Notes under the pieces: model-generated | Told to the model about the DNA's origin: nothing | Databases searched by the model: none | What the model saw: the letters and a program-made list of their open reading frames with translations, nothing else | Made by a program: the position numbers and the translations under genes | Shown here: piece by piece, positions 32,369-40,751 of the stretch | Numbering within the stretch: position 1 is the first letter of the stretch | Layout of the letters: every line of letters begins with the position of its first letter | Source of the DNA: Austwickia sp. TVS 96-490-7B | GTDB taxonomy: Bacteria > Actinomycetota > Actinomycetes > Actinomycetales > Dermatophilaceae | NCBI RefSeq assembly: GCF_019331795.1 | Contig: NZ_JAHPZL010000002.1 | Coordinates: 1 to 41,813, forward strand | Length of the DNA: 41,813 bases | Reading direction: 5' to 3'

Positions 32369-33100
32369 ATGACAGACCTCACCCTCCTGCTGCGACTACT
32401 CCTCGCCACCACCTGCGGCGTCGCCATCGGCGCAGAACGCCAATACCGCTCCCGCACCGCCGGACTACGCACCAACGCCCTCGTCACCACCGGCGCAGCC
32501 ATCTTCGTCCTCGTCGGCGTCCAAGCCGACGTCCCCACCGCCACCATCCAAATCACCGCCTACGTCGTCTCCGGCGTCGGATTCCTCGGCGGAGGCGTCA
32601 TCCTCCGCCAAGGATTCAGCATCCAAGGACTCAACACCGCCGCCACCCTCTGGTGCTCAGCCGCCATCGGCGCCCAAGCCGCCACCGGACACACCCTCAT
32701 CGCCATCGCCGCCACCATCCTGGTCCTCGGCGTCCACGTCATCCTCCGCCCCCTCGGCCACATCCTCGACAAAGACCCCGGCGCCAAAGACGAAGACATC
32801 GTCCAATACCTCATCCACGTCACCGCAGCCCACCGCCAAGAAGCCCGCATCCGAGCCCACGTCCTGCACGTCCTCGCCCAAGGACCCGCCGCCGTCCGCG
32901 GACTCAACAGCACCCTCGTCCCACCCACCGACACCAACCCCCACCCCGACTCCGTAGAACTCACCTTCGACGTCCTCATCGAAGGCGACGCCCGCACCCT
33001 CCTCGACCCCCTCGTCGCCGGACTCTTCCTCGACCACGCCGTCCACGCCGTCTCCTGGAACTGCGAATCCACCACCGACCCCGACCTCACCACCCCCTAA
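32369..33100 (+). CDS. MgtC/SapB family membrane protein
   Basis: Encodes 243 residues and starts four bases after the ATPase stop. The hydrophobic N-terminal domain has the family blocks LLLATTCGVAIGAERQYRSRTAGLRTNALVTTGAAIFVL, and GVGFLGGGVILRQGFSIQGLNTAATLWCSAAIG, followed by AIAATILVLGVHVILRPLG. The C-terminal ~110 residues form a soluble ACT-like domain (VQYLIHVTAAHRQEARIRAHVLHVLAQGP...). MgtC proteins are linked to Mg2+ limitation, phosphate/ATP homeostasis and acid stress. Being co-transcribed with an orphan ABC transporter is notable. Confidence 0.92.
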   Translation: MTDLTLLLRLLLATTCGVAIGAERQYRSRTAGLRTNALVTTGAAIFVLVGVQADVPTATIQITAYVVSGVGFLGGGVILRQGFSIQGLNTAATLWCSAAIGAQAATGHTLIAIAATILVLGVHVILRPLGHILDKDPGAKDEDIVQYLIHVTAAHRQEARIRAHVLHVLAQGPAAVRGLNSTLVPPTDTNPHPDSVELTFDVLIEGDARTLLDPLVAGLFLDHAVHAVSWNCESTTDPDLTTP

Positions 33101-33131
33101 CCCCACACCCAATGTGACGAGAGCCGCACCG

Positions 33132-33170
33132 CCCAGCCCCCCGCCACACCCCCCAGCCCCCCGCCACACC
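33132..33170 (+). repeat. Tandem duplication, 20-base period
   Basis: CCCAGCCCCCCGCCACACC occurs at 33132-33150 and again at 33152-33170, in the short gap before the acyl-CoA ligase gene. It is probably a simple slippage repeat in C-rich DNA. Confidence 0.7.
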
Positions 33171-33224
33171 CCACCACACTCGATAACCTGCGGAGACCAA
33201 CTGGCAGCGCTGCGAGGAGGACCG

Positions 33225-34715
33225 GTGACCAACCTGGCCTGCAACCTAGTTTCAAGCGCCACAACCCACGGTGACCGGATCGCCCTACGACAGGACGACC
33301 AGACCTACACCTACACCCAATTCGACATGCTCACCCAAATCATCGCCGGACACCTCCGCGCTCGCGGGTTTGTCGCTGGTGATCGAGTGGCTTTGTCGTT
33401 GCCGAATATCCCAGCGTTCGCATTAGCGTTTTATGCCGCGCTGCGGTTGGGATGCATCGTCGTACCGATGAATCCGCTGTTTAAACAGCGTGAGGTTGCT
33501 TTTTACCTGAAAGATTCCGGTGCGAAAATGGTGGTGGGTCTGCCAGGGGAGGCGATCCGGCTCGGCGCGGAGCAGGCAGGATGTGAGTACGTCGATGTGA
33601 CGACTCTGCCGACGATGCTCGCTACTCCGGTGGAGCCGGTCACTGCAGTCGTTGATCGTGACGATGACGATACGGCGGTGCTGCTGTATACGTCGGGAAC
33701 GACTGGGTCCCCTAAGGGCGCGGAATTGCGACATGGCAACCTGCAAGCTAACCAGGAGGTCAGCGGGCGCACGTTGCTGGAGGTGACCTGTCAGGACGTG
33801 TTGATGGGGTGTTTGCCGTTGTTCCACGTCTTTGGGATGACGTGTGCGTTGAACGTGGCGGTCGCACATGGCGCGTGTCTGACCTTGTTGCCACGCTTCG
33901 ATCCGGCGACCGCATTGCGGATCGTTGAGCGAGACCGGGTGACGGCGTTTTTGGGAGTGCCGACGATGTACGGCGCGATGTTGGGGGTGCGGGACTCCGT
34001 CGACGTGGACATGTCGTCATTGCGGGTGTGTATCTCTGGTGGGGCGTCACTGCCGGTGGAGGTGATGCGCAAGTTTGAGGCGGCATTCGACTGCATGATT
34101 TTGGAAGGTTATGGCTTATCGGAGACATCTCCGGTCGCGTCGTTCAATCATCCGGGAAAGCCTCGCAAACCAGGCTCGATTGGTACGCCGATCGAGGGGG
34201 TGGAGATGGACTTGCACGAACACGATGGAAGCAGTACGCCGCAGGGTCAGGTCGGGGAGATCGTGATTCGGGGGCACAACGTGATGCGGGGGTATTGGCG
34301 TCAGCCAGAAGCGACGGCGGCGGCGATCCGTGATGGCTGGTTCCACACCGGTGACCTGGCGCAACGTGATGAAGATGGGTTCTACTTCATCGTGGACCGC
34401 TCCAAAGACATGATCATCCGCGGTGGATACAACGTGTATCCCCGGGAAGTCGAAGAAGTGCTGTATGAGCATCCACAGGTGGTGGAGGCCGCCGTGGTGG
34501 GGGTCCCGGACGCACGGCTGGGGGAGGAGGTCGTGGCATACGTCGTGCTGCGTGAGGGAGCTACCGCCACAGTCGATGAGGTGCAGGGGTTCGTCAAGGA
34601 GCGGGTCGCGCCGTACAAGTATCCGCGGGAAATTCACCTGATCGGGGCGTTGCCGAAGGGCGCGACAGGCAAAATCCTCAAACGGGAGCTGCCACGCCCT
34701 CCGGTAGGTGGGTGA
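33225..34715 (+). CDS. Long-chain acyl-CoA ligase / AMP-binding enzyme
   Basis: Encodes 496 residues from the GTG at 33225, which has AGGAGG four bases upstream; an ATG at 33114 would add 37 Pro/His-rich residues. Adenylation motifs: LLYTSGTTGSPKGAELRH (P-loop, ~157-170), LFHVFGMT, GYGLSETSPVASFN, YWRQPEATAAAIRDGWFHTGDLAQRDEDGFYFIVDRSKDMIIRGGYNVYPREVEEVL and the C-terminal catalytic Lys in PKGATGKILKREL. Family: FadD-type fatty acyl-CoA ligases; the chain length is not certain. Codons are nearly all C-ending up to about 33360 and mixed afterwards. Convergent with the siderophore-type ATPase gene. Confidence 0.9.
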   Translation: MTNLACNLVSSATTHGDRIALRQDDQTYTYTQFDMLTQIIAGHLRARGFVAGDRVALSLPNIPAFALAFYAALRLGCIVVPMNPLFKQREVAFYLKDSGAKMVVGLPGEAIRLGAEQAGCEYVDVTTLPTMLATPVEPVTAVVDRDDDDTAVLLYTSGTTGSPKGAELRHGNLQANQEVSGRTLLEVTCQDVLMGCLPLFHVFGMTCALNVAVAHGACLTLLPRFDPATALRIVERDRVTAFLGVPTMYGAMLGVRDSVDVDMSSLRVCISGGASLPVEVMRKFEAAFDCMILEGYGLSETSPVASFNHPGKPRKPGSIGTPIEGVEMDLHEHDGSSTPQGQVGEIVIRGHNVMRGYWRQPEATAAAIRDGWFHTGDLAQRDEDGFYFIVDRSKDMIIRGGYNVYPREVEEVLYEHPQVVEAAVVGVPDARLGEEVVAYVVLREGATATVDEVQGFVKERVAPYKYPREIHLIGALPKGATGKILKRELPRPPVGG

Positions 34716-34731
34716 ACTAGTTCGGTGTGGA

Positions 34732-35502
34732 TTAGCTGGGGGGCGCGAAGCCCACTGGGGTGACCACGGGGACACCGTCATCGGAGAGGACTCGCGCCCG
34801 GACCCGATAGGTGTCATGCAAGGTGTGGCTGGTCAGGACGTCGACGGGGGAGCCGAACGCGACGTCGGTGCCCTCCCGCAACACCAGCAGCTGGTCGCAA
34901 AACCGTGCCGCGAGGTTGAGGTCGTGCAACGGGACCAAGGTGACTCCACCGACGGCGGCGGTGCGGGCTCGGATGTAATCCAGGACAGTGACTTGGTGGT
35001 GCAGGTCTAGCGCAGATGTCGGTTCGTCGAGCAGCATGATCGGTGGACGTCGTACGGTCATCTGCGCGATCCCGGCGAGTTGCCTTTGCCCGCCAGACAA
35101 TTCATTGAGGTATCGGTTGGCGAGGGAGTCGATGCCGAGCTCGGCGAGGCAATGGTAAGCGGTGCGGATCTCGGTGGCGCTGGTGTGCCATGCCGCCCGG
35201 CGGCGCAACCCCACCATCACCGATTCCAGGACGGTCAGGGCGACATCTCCGGGGGGATCTTGGGGGACATAGCCGAGGGCATCCCGGCGTTGCCTGGTGC
35301 TCAATTCAACGCCGTGGTCATCCCAGGTGGTGATAGTGCCGGTGCCGCGGAGGATCCCCGCGATGAGTTTCATCAGCGTGGACTTGCCGGACCCGTTGGG
35401 TCCGAGGACGCCGATGACGCCGTCGGTGGCGGGCATACACACTCCGGCGACAGCGGGACGCCGACCGTAGGAGAAGCGAATGTCGTTCAGGGCGAGTTTC
35501 AT
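34732..35502 (-). CDS. ABC importer ATPase, siderophore/haem/cobalamin type
   Basis: Encodes 256 residues. Walker A is GPNGSGKSTLMKLIAG, Q-loop YVPQDPPGDVALTVLESVMVGLRRR, signature LNELSGGQRQLAGIAQM, Walker B IMLLDEPTSALDLHHQ and H-loop VPLHDLNLAARFCDQLLVLREG. The FecE/FepC-like layout matches the FecCD permease gene upstream, with which it overlaps by ATGA (35499-35502). It energises uptake together with the lipoprotein encoded first in the operon. Confidence 0.94.
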   Translation of the reverse strand: MKLALNDIRFSYGRRPAVAGVCMPATDGVIGVLGPNGSGKSTLMKLIAGILRGTGTITTWDDHGVELSTRQRRDALGYVPQDPPGDVALTVLESVMVGLRRRAAWHTSATEIRTAYHCLAELGIDSLANRYLNELSGGQRQLAGIAQMTVRRPPIMLLDEPTSALDLHHQVTVLDYIRARTAAVGGVTLVPLHDLNLAARFCDQLLVLREGTDVAFGSPVDVLTSHTLHDTYRVRARVLSDDGVPVVTPVGFAPPS

Positions 35503-36629
35503 CGGGCGCCTCCGAAGGCCTGTCGACGACGCAGCATGATGATCAGCACGAAGACGGGCACACCGACGGTAGCGGTGAGGATCCCGACCGGTACGGCGAC
35601 ACCGGGGACGATCATCAAGCTCAGGGCGTGCGCAGTGGTCAGGAGAGCGGCGCCGGTCAGGAGCGACCCGAACAGCAGGAAACGCTGATCTTCGCCGACG
35701 AGGACACGGGCGACGTGTGGTCCGACCAGTCCGACGAACCCAATGATTCCGACGAAGGCCACGGATACTGCCGCCAGCAGGGACACTACGACGAGGGTGA
35801 CCAAGCGGACGCGCCGTACGTTGACTCCCAAGGCGGCGGCGCGGGCGTCACCGAAACGCATCGCAGTGAGTTTCCACCCGTTGAGGACGAATCCTGGCAC
35901 CGCGATGAGCAGAGCGAGCGCGACAACGGTGATGGCTTCCCAGGTGGCGCGCTGCATGGAGCCCATGCTCCAGAAGACGATTTGTTGCAGGCTTTCGGTG
36001 CTGGCGTTGTATTGCATGAGGGTCAGCAGTGCCTGGAAAAGGAACACCATGGCGATGCCGAACAGGACGACGGTTTCGGTGCTGGCGCCGCGCCACATGG
36101 AGATGATGGCGATGACGGCTGCGGTGAGCAGGGCCATGCCGCCAGCGAAGATCGTCAGGGTTTGGTCGGCCAGGTAGGGGACGGTGATGCCGGTGACGAT
36201 GGCTAGGGCGGCACCGAATGCGGCGGACGCGGAGACTCCCAGGGTGAAGGGTTCGGCGAGCGGGTTGTCCAGGATGGTTTGCATCTGGAGGCCGCCGAGG
36301 GAGAGTGCCGCGCCGACGAGGACGGCCAGCAGGGCTGGGGGTAGCCGAAGGTTCCATACGACGGTGCGGAGTTGGGCGTCGACGGCGTCGGGGGTGAGCA
36401 CTGCTCGGGTGACATCGCTCAGGCCGTAGCCGAGGGGGCCGGTGGCGATGCCGATGAGGAAGGTCAGGATGACCAGGGCGGTCAGGCCTATCAGGATGAG
36501 GGTACGGCGCAGGAAGCGTTGCCGGAGAAGTCGAATCTGCTGCCCGGCGGCAGCGGTGACGGCCGTGTCGGCCGGTCTGGTGTGACCGGCCGACACGGCT
36601 GCTCGCGGTGTGGGGGAGGAGCGGAACAC
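35499..36629 (-). CDS. FecCD-family ABC permease
   Basis: Up to 376 residues from a GTG at 36629, four bases after the binding-protein stop; no ribosome-binding site is obvious and a start a little downstream is possible. The family pattern is clear: about ten hydrophobic segments, LRLPPALLAVLVGAALSLGGLQMQTILDNPLAEPFTLGVSASAAFGAAL, the W-x-x-G loop VFWSMGSMQRATWEAI, and GIIGFVGLVGPHVARVLVGEDQRFLL. A single permease gene implies a homodimer. The operon order is binding protein, permease, ATPase. Confidence 0.93.
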   Translation of the reverse strand: MFRSSPTPRAAVSAGHTRPADTAVTAAAGQQIRLLRQRFLRRTLILIGLTALVILTFLIGIATGPLGYGLSDVTRAVLTPDAVDAQLRTVVWNLRLPPALLAVLVGAALSLGGLQMQTILDNPLAEPFTLGVSASAAFGAALAIVTGITVPYLADQTLTIFAGGMALLTAAVIAIISMWRGASTETVVLFGIAMVFLFQALLTLMQYNASTESLQQIVFWSMGSMQRATWEAITVVALALLIAVPGFVLNGWKLTAMRFGDARAAALGVNVRRVRLVTLVVVSLLAAVSVAFVGIIGFVGLVGPHVARVLVGEDQRFLLFGSLLTGAALLTTAHALSLMIVPGVAVPVGILTATVGVPVFVLIIMLRRRQAFGGAR

Positions 36630-36633
36630 GAGG

Positions 36634-37791
36634 TCAGTTCACCGTGGCGATGACGGTGCCTTCAGCGGGGAAGGGCATGAATTGTGCAGAGAACTCATGC
36701 CAGTTTTTTTCCGGGTCGAGGTCAGTGAACAGGTCGGGGTGCTGCCATTTGGCGAAGGCCTGGTAGGCGATGAAGTTGAAGGGGGCGTCGTAGAACTGGT
36801 GGTAGATGCCGTGGACGGCGCCGTCGTGGAACGCTTTGAGGTGTTCGAACCCGGGCTGACGTTGCAGATCTTTCAACGATGCGGCTGCTTGGTCCTTGGG
36901 GGTGTTGTAGCCGATGTTCAGGAACGAGGTTTTGGCTTTCTCGTCGAGTTTTTGCTTTGACCAGGCGCCGCCGGTGGCGATGACGACTTTGGGTTGGGCG
37001 GAGATGACCTGTTCAGCGGTCAGATCGCCTTCTTCGCCGGTGAGGACGGAGTCGGCGATGTTCTCGCCGCCAACCTGGGTGAGCATCTGACCGAAGTTCG
37101 CGCCTTTCCAGGTGGAGCAGCACGGTTTCAAGCCGGGCGCCCGCCACATCAGCACGGAGGTCTTGGTGCTGGCGGCGCCGGCTTTTTTCATGACCGGGTC
37201 GACGGCATCGCGGTAGTAGGTGAGAAATTCCTCAGCTTGGGCGGTGCGGTCGAGGACCTGCCCGAGGGCTCGCATGGTCGTGTTGGTGTTTTTGGCTGGG
37301 TCGATCCGGAAGTCGGTGACGACGTATTTCAGCCCAGCTTTGTCGAACTGGTCAAGCAGGCCGTTTTTCTTTGCGGCGCGCATGGAGTCCAAGGTCATGA
37401 TGTAGACGTCGGGTTTGTGGGCGAGGAGGGCTTCAACGGACAGGTCACCGGAGGTGACGGCACCGACTTTGGGGATGTCCTTGGCGGCAGGGGTGGCTTT
37501 GACGAGGCGTTCGTACATGTCCGGGGCGGCGCGTTCCATGTCGGCCCCCCAGGCGACGACCTTGTCGACGGGGTTGTCTTTGTTGAGCACCATGCTGGCG
37601 TAGGCCTGGCGTTGTTCGCCGAAGATCACCCGTTGGGGTTTCTTCTCGAAGGTCACGGTCCGTCCGGCGGCGTCGGTGATGGTCAGGGCGGCGCCGCTCG
37701 ACGCGGGGTGGGAGGCGGGGTCCTGCCCGCAGGCCGAGAGGACAAGGGTGGTGGAGAGGACCCCCACCGTGAGTGCCGACTTGAGCTTCAC
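36634..37791 (-). CDS. Iron-siderophore-type substrate-binding lipoprotein
   Basis: Encodes 385 residues. A signal peptide ends in lipobox LSAC (MKLKSALTVGVLSTTLVLSAC). The periplasmic-binding-protein fold (type III, two lobes joined by a long helix) is indicated by ALTITDAAGRTVTFEKKPQRVI, SVEALLAHKPDVYIMT, AEEFLTYYRDAVDPVMKKA and AEQVISAQPKVVIATGG. A Cys-Cys pair lies in GLKPCCSTWKG. An IdeR/DtxR-type box sits 35-53 bases upstream of the ATG, so iron repression is likely. Ligand may be a ferric siderophore or haem. Confidence 0.92.
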   Translation of the reverse strand: MKLKSALTVGVLSTTLVLSACGQDPASHPASSGAALTITDAAGRTVTFEKKPQRVIFGEQRQAYASMVLNKDNPVDKVVAWGADMERAAPDMYERLVKATPAAKDIPKVGAVTSGDLSVEALLAHKPDVYIMTLDSMRAAKKNGLLDQFDKAGLKYVVTDFRIDPAKNTNTTMRALGQVLDRTAQAEEFLTYYRDAVDPVMKKAGAASTKTSVLMWRAPGLKPCCSTWKGANFGQMLTQVGGENIADSVLTGEEGDLTAEQVISAQPKVVIATGGAWSKQKLDEKAKTSFLNIGYNTPKDQAAASLKDLQRQPGFEHLKAFHDGAVHGIYHQFYDAPFNFIAYQAFAKWQHPDLFTDLDPEKNWHEFSAQFMPFPAEGTVIATVN

Positions 37792-37825
37792 GGGTTTCCT
37801 ATCTGCTGCACGATCTCACAAGAGC

Positions 37826-37844
37826 GAAGGGAAGCCTAACCTAA
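37826..37844 (-). promoter_or_regulatory. DtxR/IdeR-type iron box
   Basis: Read on the minus strand the site is TTAGGTTAGGCTTCCCTTC. It matches the DtxR/IdeR consensus TTAGGTTAGGCTAACCTAA at 15 of 19 positions, including the whole left half. It lies directly upstream of the siderophore-type ABC operon, which supports function. Confidence 0.75.
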
Positions 37845-37898
37845 GAATCGGTGGGTGTTGCTGGAAAACTCCCAGATCATCGCCGACGAGGCCTACGC

Positions 37899-37934
37899 AA
37901 AACACCCCAGGAAGAACCGAGTCTTCCTGGGGTG
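37899..37934 (-). terminator. Intrinsic terminator of the metallopeptidase gene
   Basis: CACCCCAGGAAGA (37903-37915) and TCTTCCTGGGGTG (37922-37934) form a perfect 13-bp stem with a six-base loop. On the minus strand it is followed by TTTT (37902-37899). It lies 40 bases after the stop of the gene at 37974. Confidence 0.85.
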
Positions 37935-37938
37935 CAAG

Positions 37939-37966
37939 CCTGCCGGGGAGCTGATGCCCCGGCAGG
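37939..37966. repeat. Second GC-rich inverted repeat beside the terminator
   Basis: CCTGCCGGGG (37939-37948) and CCCCGGCAGG (37957-37966) form a 10-bp stem with an eight-base loop, between the metallopeptidase stop and the intrinsic terminator. It may strengthen termination or protect the 3' end. Confidence 0.7.
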
Positions 37967-37973
37967 GGGAAAC

Positions 37974-38909
37974 TCACAACGTCGATGCTTGCAGTGTGTT
38001 GCACATGTTCATCGAGGTCGCGTCGTAGCCCTTCATGAACCAACGTTTCCGCTGCTCCGACGTACCATGCGTGAAGTTCTCCGGGGACACCCGGCCTTGA
38101 GAGGCTTTTTGGATGCGGTCGTCACCGACTGCTGACGCGGCTGACAGTGCCGCGTCGATGTCCGCGTCAGTCATCGGCTGCAACACCGGCCGACCGTTCT
38201 TGTCTTTCGTCGTCGACGCGGCCTTGGCCCACATCCCCGCCAGGCAGTCCGCCATCAACTCGGTCTTCACCCCGCCGCTGGCTGGGCCCTTGGGGTCTTT
38301 GTGTGCGGCCGCCAGCACCCCCAACTGGTCCTGGATGGCATGTCCGTACTCATGTGCGACGACATACTGCTTCGCCAACGGGCCACCGCTGGAACCGAAT
38401 CGGGACTGCAACAACTCGAAGAACGACGCATCGATGTAGATCTTCTTGTCCGCCGGACAGTAGAACGGGCCCACCTGGTTCGACGCCGGACCACAGGCCG
38501 AGGAGATCGTCCCCGAATACACATTGATCTTCGGTGGCTGCAACGGCGACTTGTTGGCCGTCTGCTTCGGCAACGCCTCCGTCCAGAATCCGAACAAACT
38601 GTTTTCCGTCAACATGACCAGGCAGGCATCGTCCTTCTTCGCATCCGCGCCCGTCTTGCAGCGACTCACATCAATCGAGCCGACCTTGCCGCCTCCCGAC
38701 ACGCGCGACCCGTTGAGACCACTGCCAGCGCCGTTGGCTCCTGGCTGTGACGGGGGAGGAGCGCCATTGTTCAACACCATGTACAGCACCAACGCCACCA
38801 CGCCCAGGATGCCGCCACCACCGCCGAGAACCAGTCCGCCACGGCCCAATCCACTCGAACCGCTCTCGATACGTGAGGTATCGATCTCGGCATCATCGTT
38901 GAACGTCAT
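37974..38909 (-). CDS. Membrane-anchored neutral zinc metallopeptidase (YpfJ family)
   Basis: Encodes 311 residues from the ATG at 38909, with GGAGGGG eight bases upstream. After a short cytoplasmic part there is one TM segment (GGGGGILGVVALVLYMVLNN). A Gly/Pro-rich linker leads to the catalytic domain: VYSGTISSACGPASNQVGPFYCPADKKIYIDASFFELL, then the zinc motif VVAHEYGHAIQDQLGV (HExxH) and ELMADCLAGMWA with the third ligand. AVGDDRIQKASQGRVSPENFTHGTSEQRKRWFMKGY ends the domain as usual for this family. The physiological substrate is unknown. Confidence 0.92.
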   Translation of the reverse strand: MTFNDDAEIDTSRIESGSSGLGRGGLVLGGGGGILGVVALVLYMVLNNGAPPPSQPGANGAGSGLNGSRVSGGGKVGSIDVSRCKTGADAKKDDACLVMLTENSLFGFWTEALPKQTANKSPLQPPKINVYSGTISSACGPASNQVGPFYCPADKKIYIDASFFELLQSRFGSSGGPLAKQYVVAHEYGHAIQDQLGVLAAAHKDPKGPASGGVKTELMADCLAGMWAKAASTTKDKNGRPVLQPMTDADIDAALSAASAVGDDRIQKASQGRVSPENFTHGTSEQRKRWFMKGYDATSMNMCNTLQASTL

Positions 38910-38963
38910 CCGACACGCCCCTCCAGAAATCCGGACCAACGTCGCACGTGGTCTCGACCGTCA

Positions 38964-39037
38964 GGGTAATGAGTTCGCCCCAAAACCGCAGCACTCGTTA
39001 GGGTAATGAGCTGGCCCCAAAACCGCAGCACGCGAAA
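38964..39037 (+). repeat. 37-base tandem repeat, two copies
   Basis: Unit 1 (38964-39000) and unit 2 (39001-39037) share GGGTAATGAG, then a variable triplet, then GCCCCAAAACCGCAGCAC; only a few positions differ. The second unit ends ten bases before the ABC-F start codon. It could be a pair of regulator sites or a multi-repeat IS end. Confidence 0.8.
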
Positions 39038-39047
39038 GGCATCTTCT

Positions 39048-40646
39048 GTGATCACCGCCACCGGCATCGAACTCCGCGCCGGAAGCCGGCTCCTCCTGGG
39101 AGATGTCACCTTCCGTGTCGCCGCTGGCGACCGCATTGGCCTCGTCGGACGCAACGGCGCCGGCAAAACCACCCTCACCAAAGTCCTCGCTGGCTGGAAT
39201 GCCCCCGCCGCTGGAACCATCACCCGCAGCGGGGAGGTCGGCTACCTCCCGCAGGACCCCCGCGACGGCGACCTGCACGTCCTAGCGCGCCATCGCATCC
39301 TCTCCGCCCGCGGTCTCGATGACATCGTGCGCAAGATGCACGAAACTGAGGGCGCCATGGCCAGCGCCGACCCCGAAACTCACGAACGGGCTATGGCCCG
39401 CTACCCGCGCCTCCAAGCCCAATTTGACGCCGCTGGCGGATACGCCGCCGAATCCGAAGCCGCGACCATTGCCGCCGCCCTCGGCATCGAAGACCGTATC
39501 CTCGGCCAACGCCTCGAAACGCTCTCCGGTGGACAACGCCGCCGGGTCGAACTTGCCCGCATCCTGTTCTCCGGCGCGCAAACTCTTCTCCTCGACGAAC
39601 CCACCAACCACCTCGACGCCGACTCCATCGCCTGGCTGCGCGACCACCTCAAGACCTACAAAGGCGGGCTTCTCGTCATCAGCCACGACGTCGCCCTCCT
39701 CGACGAAGTCGTCAACAAGGTCTACCACCTGGACGCCAACCGCGCTGAGATGGACCAATACAACGTCGGCTGGAAAACCTACCTGCAGCAACGCGAAACC
39801 GACGAAAAACGCCGCAAACGCGAACGCCTCAACGCCGAGAAAAAAGCCACTGCGCTGATGGCCCAAGCCGACAAGATGCGCGCCAAAGCCACTAAAGCCA
39901 CCGCCGCCCAAAACATGGCCAAACGCGCCGAAAAACTCCTCGCCGGAGTCGAAGGCGAACGCCGCCAAGACAAAGTCGCCAAACTGCGATTCCCCGACCC
40001 AGCACCCTGCGGCAAAACCCCCCTCCGCGCCAGTGGACTATCCCGCAGTTACGGCTCTCTGGAAGTCTTCACCGACGTCGACCTCGCCATCGACCGCGGC
40101 AGCAAAGTCGTCGTCCTTGGCCTCAACGGCGCCGGAAAAACCACCCTCCTGCGCATCCTGGCCGGCCTGGACACCGCCGACACCGGCCGCGTCGAGCCCG
40201 GCCACGGCCTGAAAATCGGCTACTACGCCCAAGAACACGAAAACCTCGATGTCGACCGCACCGTCCTCGACAACATGAAATCCGCCGCCCCCGACCTTGG
40301 CGAAACCGACGTCCGAAAAATCCTCGGCAGCTTCCTCTTCACCGGCGACGACGTCGACAAACCCGCCGCCGTACTCTCCGGAGGCGAAAAAACCCGACTC
40401 TCCCTCGCCACCCTCGTCGTCAGCAGCGCCAACGTCCTGCTCCTCGACGAACCCACCAACAACCTCGACCCCGCCAGCCGCGAAGAAATCCTCGCCGCAC
40501 TGCGCACTTTCACCGGAGCCGTCGTCCTGGTCAGCCACGACGAAGGCGCCGTCGCCGCCCTCGAACCCGAGCGCGTCCTCCTCCTGCCCGACGGCGTCGA
40601 AGACCTCTGGAACACCGACTACCTCGACCTGATCTCCCTGGCCTGA
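39048..40646 (+). CDS. ABC-F family ATPase (ribosome-associated or antibiotic-protection type)
   Basis: Encodes 532 residues from the GTG at 39048 (AAAGG about eight bases upstream). A longer frame from 39006 would run through the tandem repeat and is unlikely. Two ATPase domains lie in one chain and no TM segments. Domain 1 has GLVGRNGAGKTTLTKVLAG, LSGGQRRRVELARILF, LLLDEPTNHLD; domain 2 has VLGLNGAGKTTLLRILAG, LSGGEKTRLSLATLV, LLLDEPTNNLD. Between them is the charged linker RETDEKRRKRERLNAEKKATALMAQADKMRAKATKAT (P-site tRNA interaction motif region). ABC-F proteins act on the ribosome in translation or antibiotic resistance; which of these cannot be told here. Confidence 0.94.
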   Translation: MITATGIELRAGSRLLLGDVTFRVAAGDRIGLVGRNGAGKTTLTKVLAGWNAPAAGTITRSGEVGYLPQDPRDGDLHVLARHRILSARGLDDIVRKMHETEGAMASADPETHERAMARYPRLQAQFDAAGGYAAESEAATIAAALGIEDRILGQRLETLSGGQRRRVELARILFSGAQTLLLDEPTNHLDADSIAWLRDHLKTYKGGLLVISHDVALLDEVVNKVYHLDANRAEMDQYNVGWKTYLQQRETDEKRRKRERLNAEKKATALMAQADKMRAKATKATAAQNMAKRAEKLLAGVEGERRQDKVAKLRFPDPAPCGKTPLRASGLSRSYGSLEVFTDVDLAIDRGSKVVVLGLNGAGKTTLLRILAGLDTADTGRVEPGHGLKIGYYAQEHENLDVDRTVLDNMKSAAPDLGETDVRKILGSFLFTGDDVDKPAAVLSGGEKTRLSLATLVVSSANVLLLDEPTNNLDPASREEILAALRTFTGAVVLVSHDEGAVAALEPERVLLLPDGVEDLWNTDYLDLISLA

Positions 40647-40751
40647 TACCGCAACACCCACCACCGCGCACCCCCACCGCTACGCTCAATCGGTGGACCA
40701 CAACGCTCACCGATACCCGCCAACACCCCACATCACCCCAGGCGTACGCCG

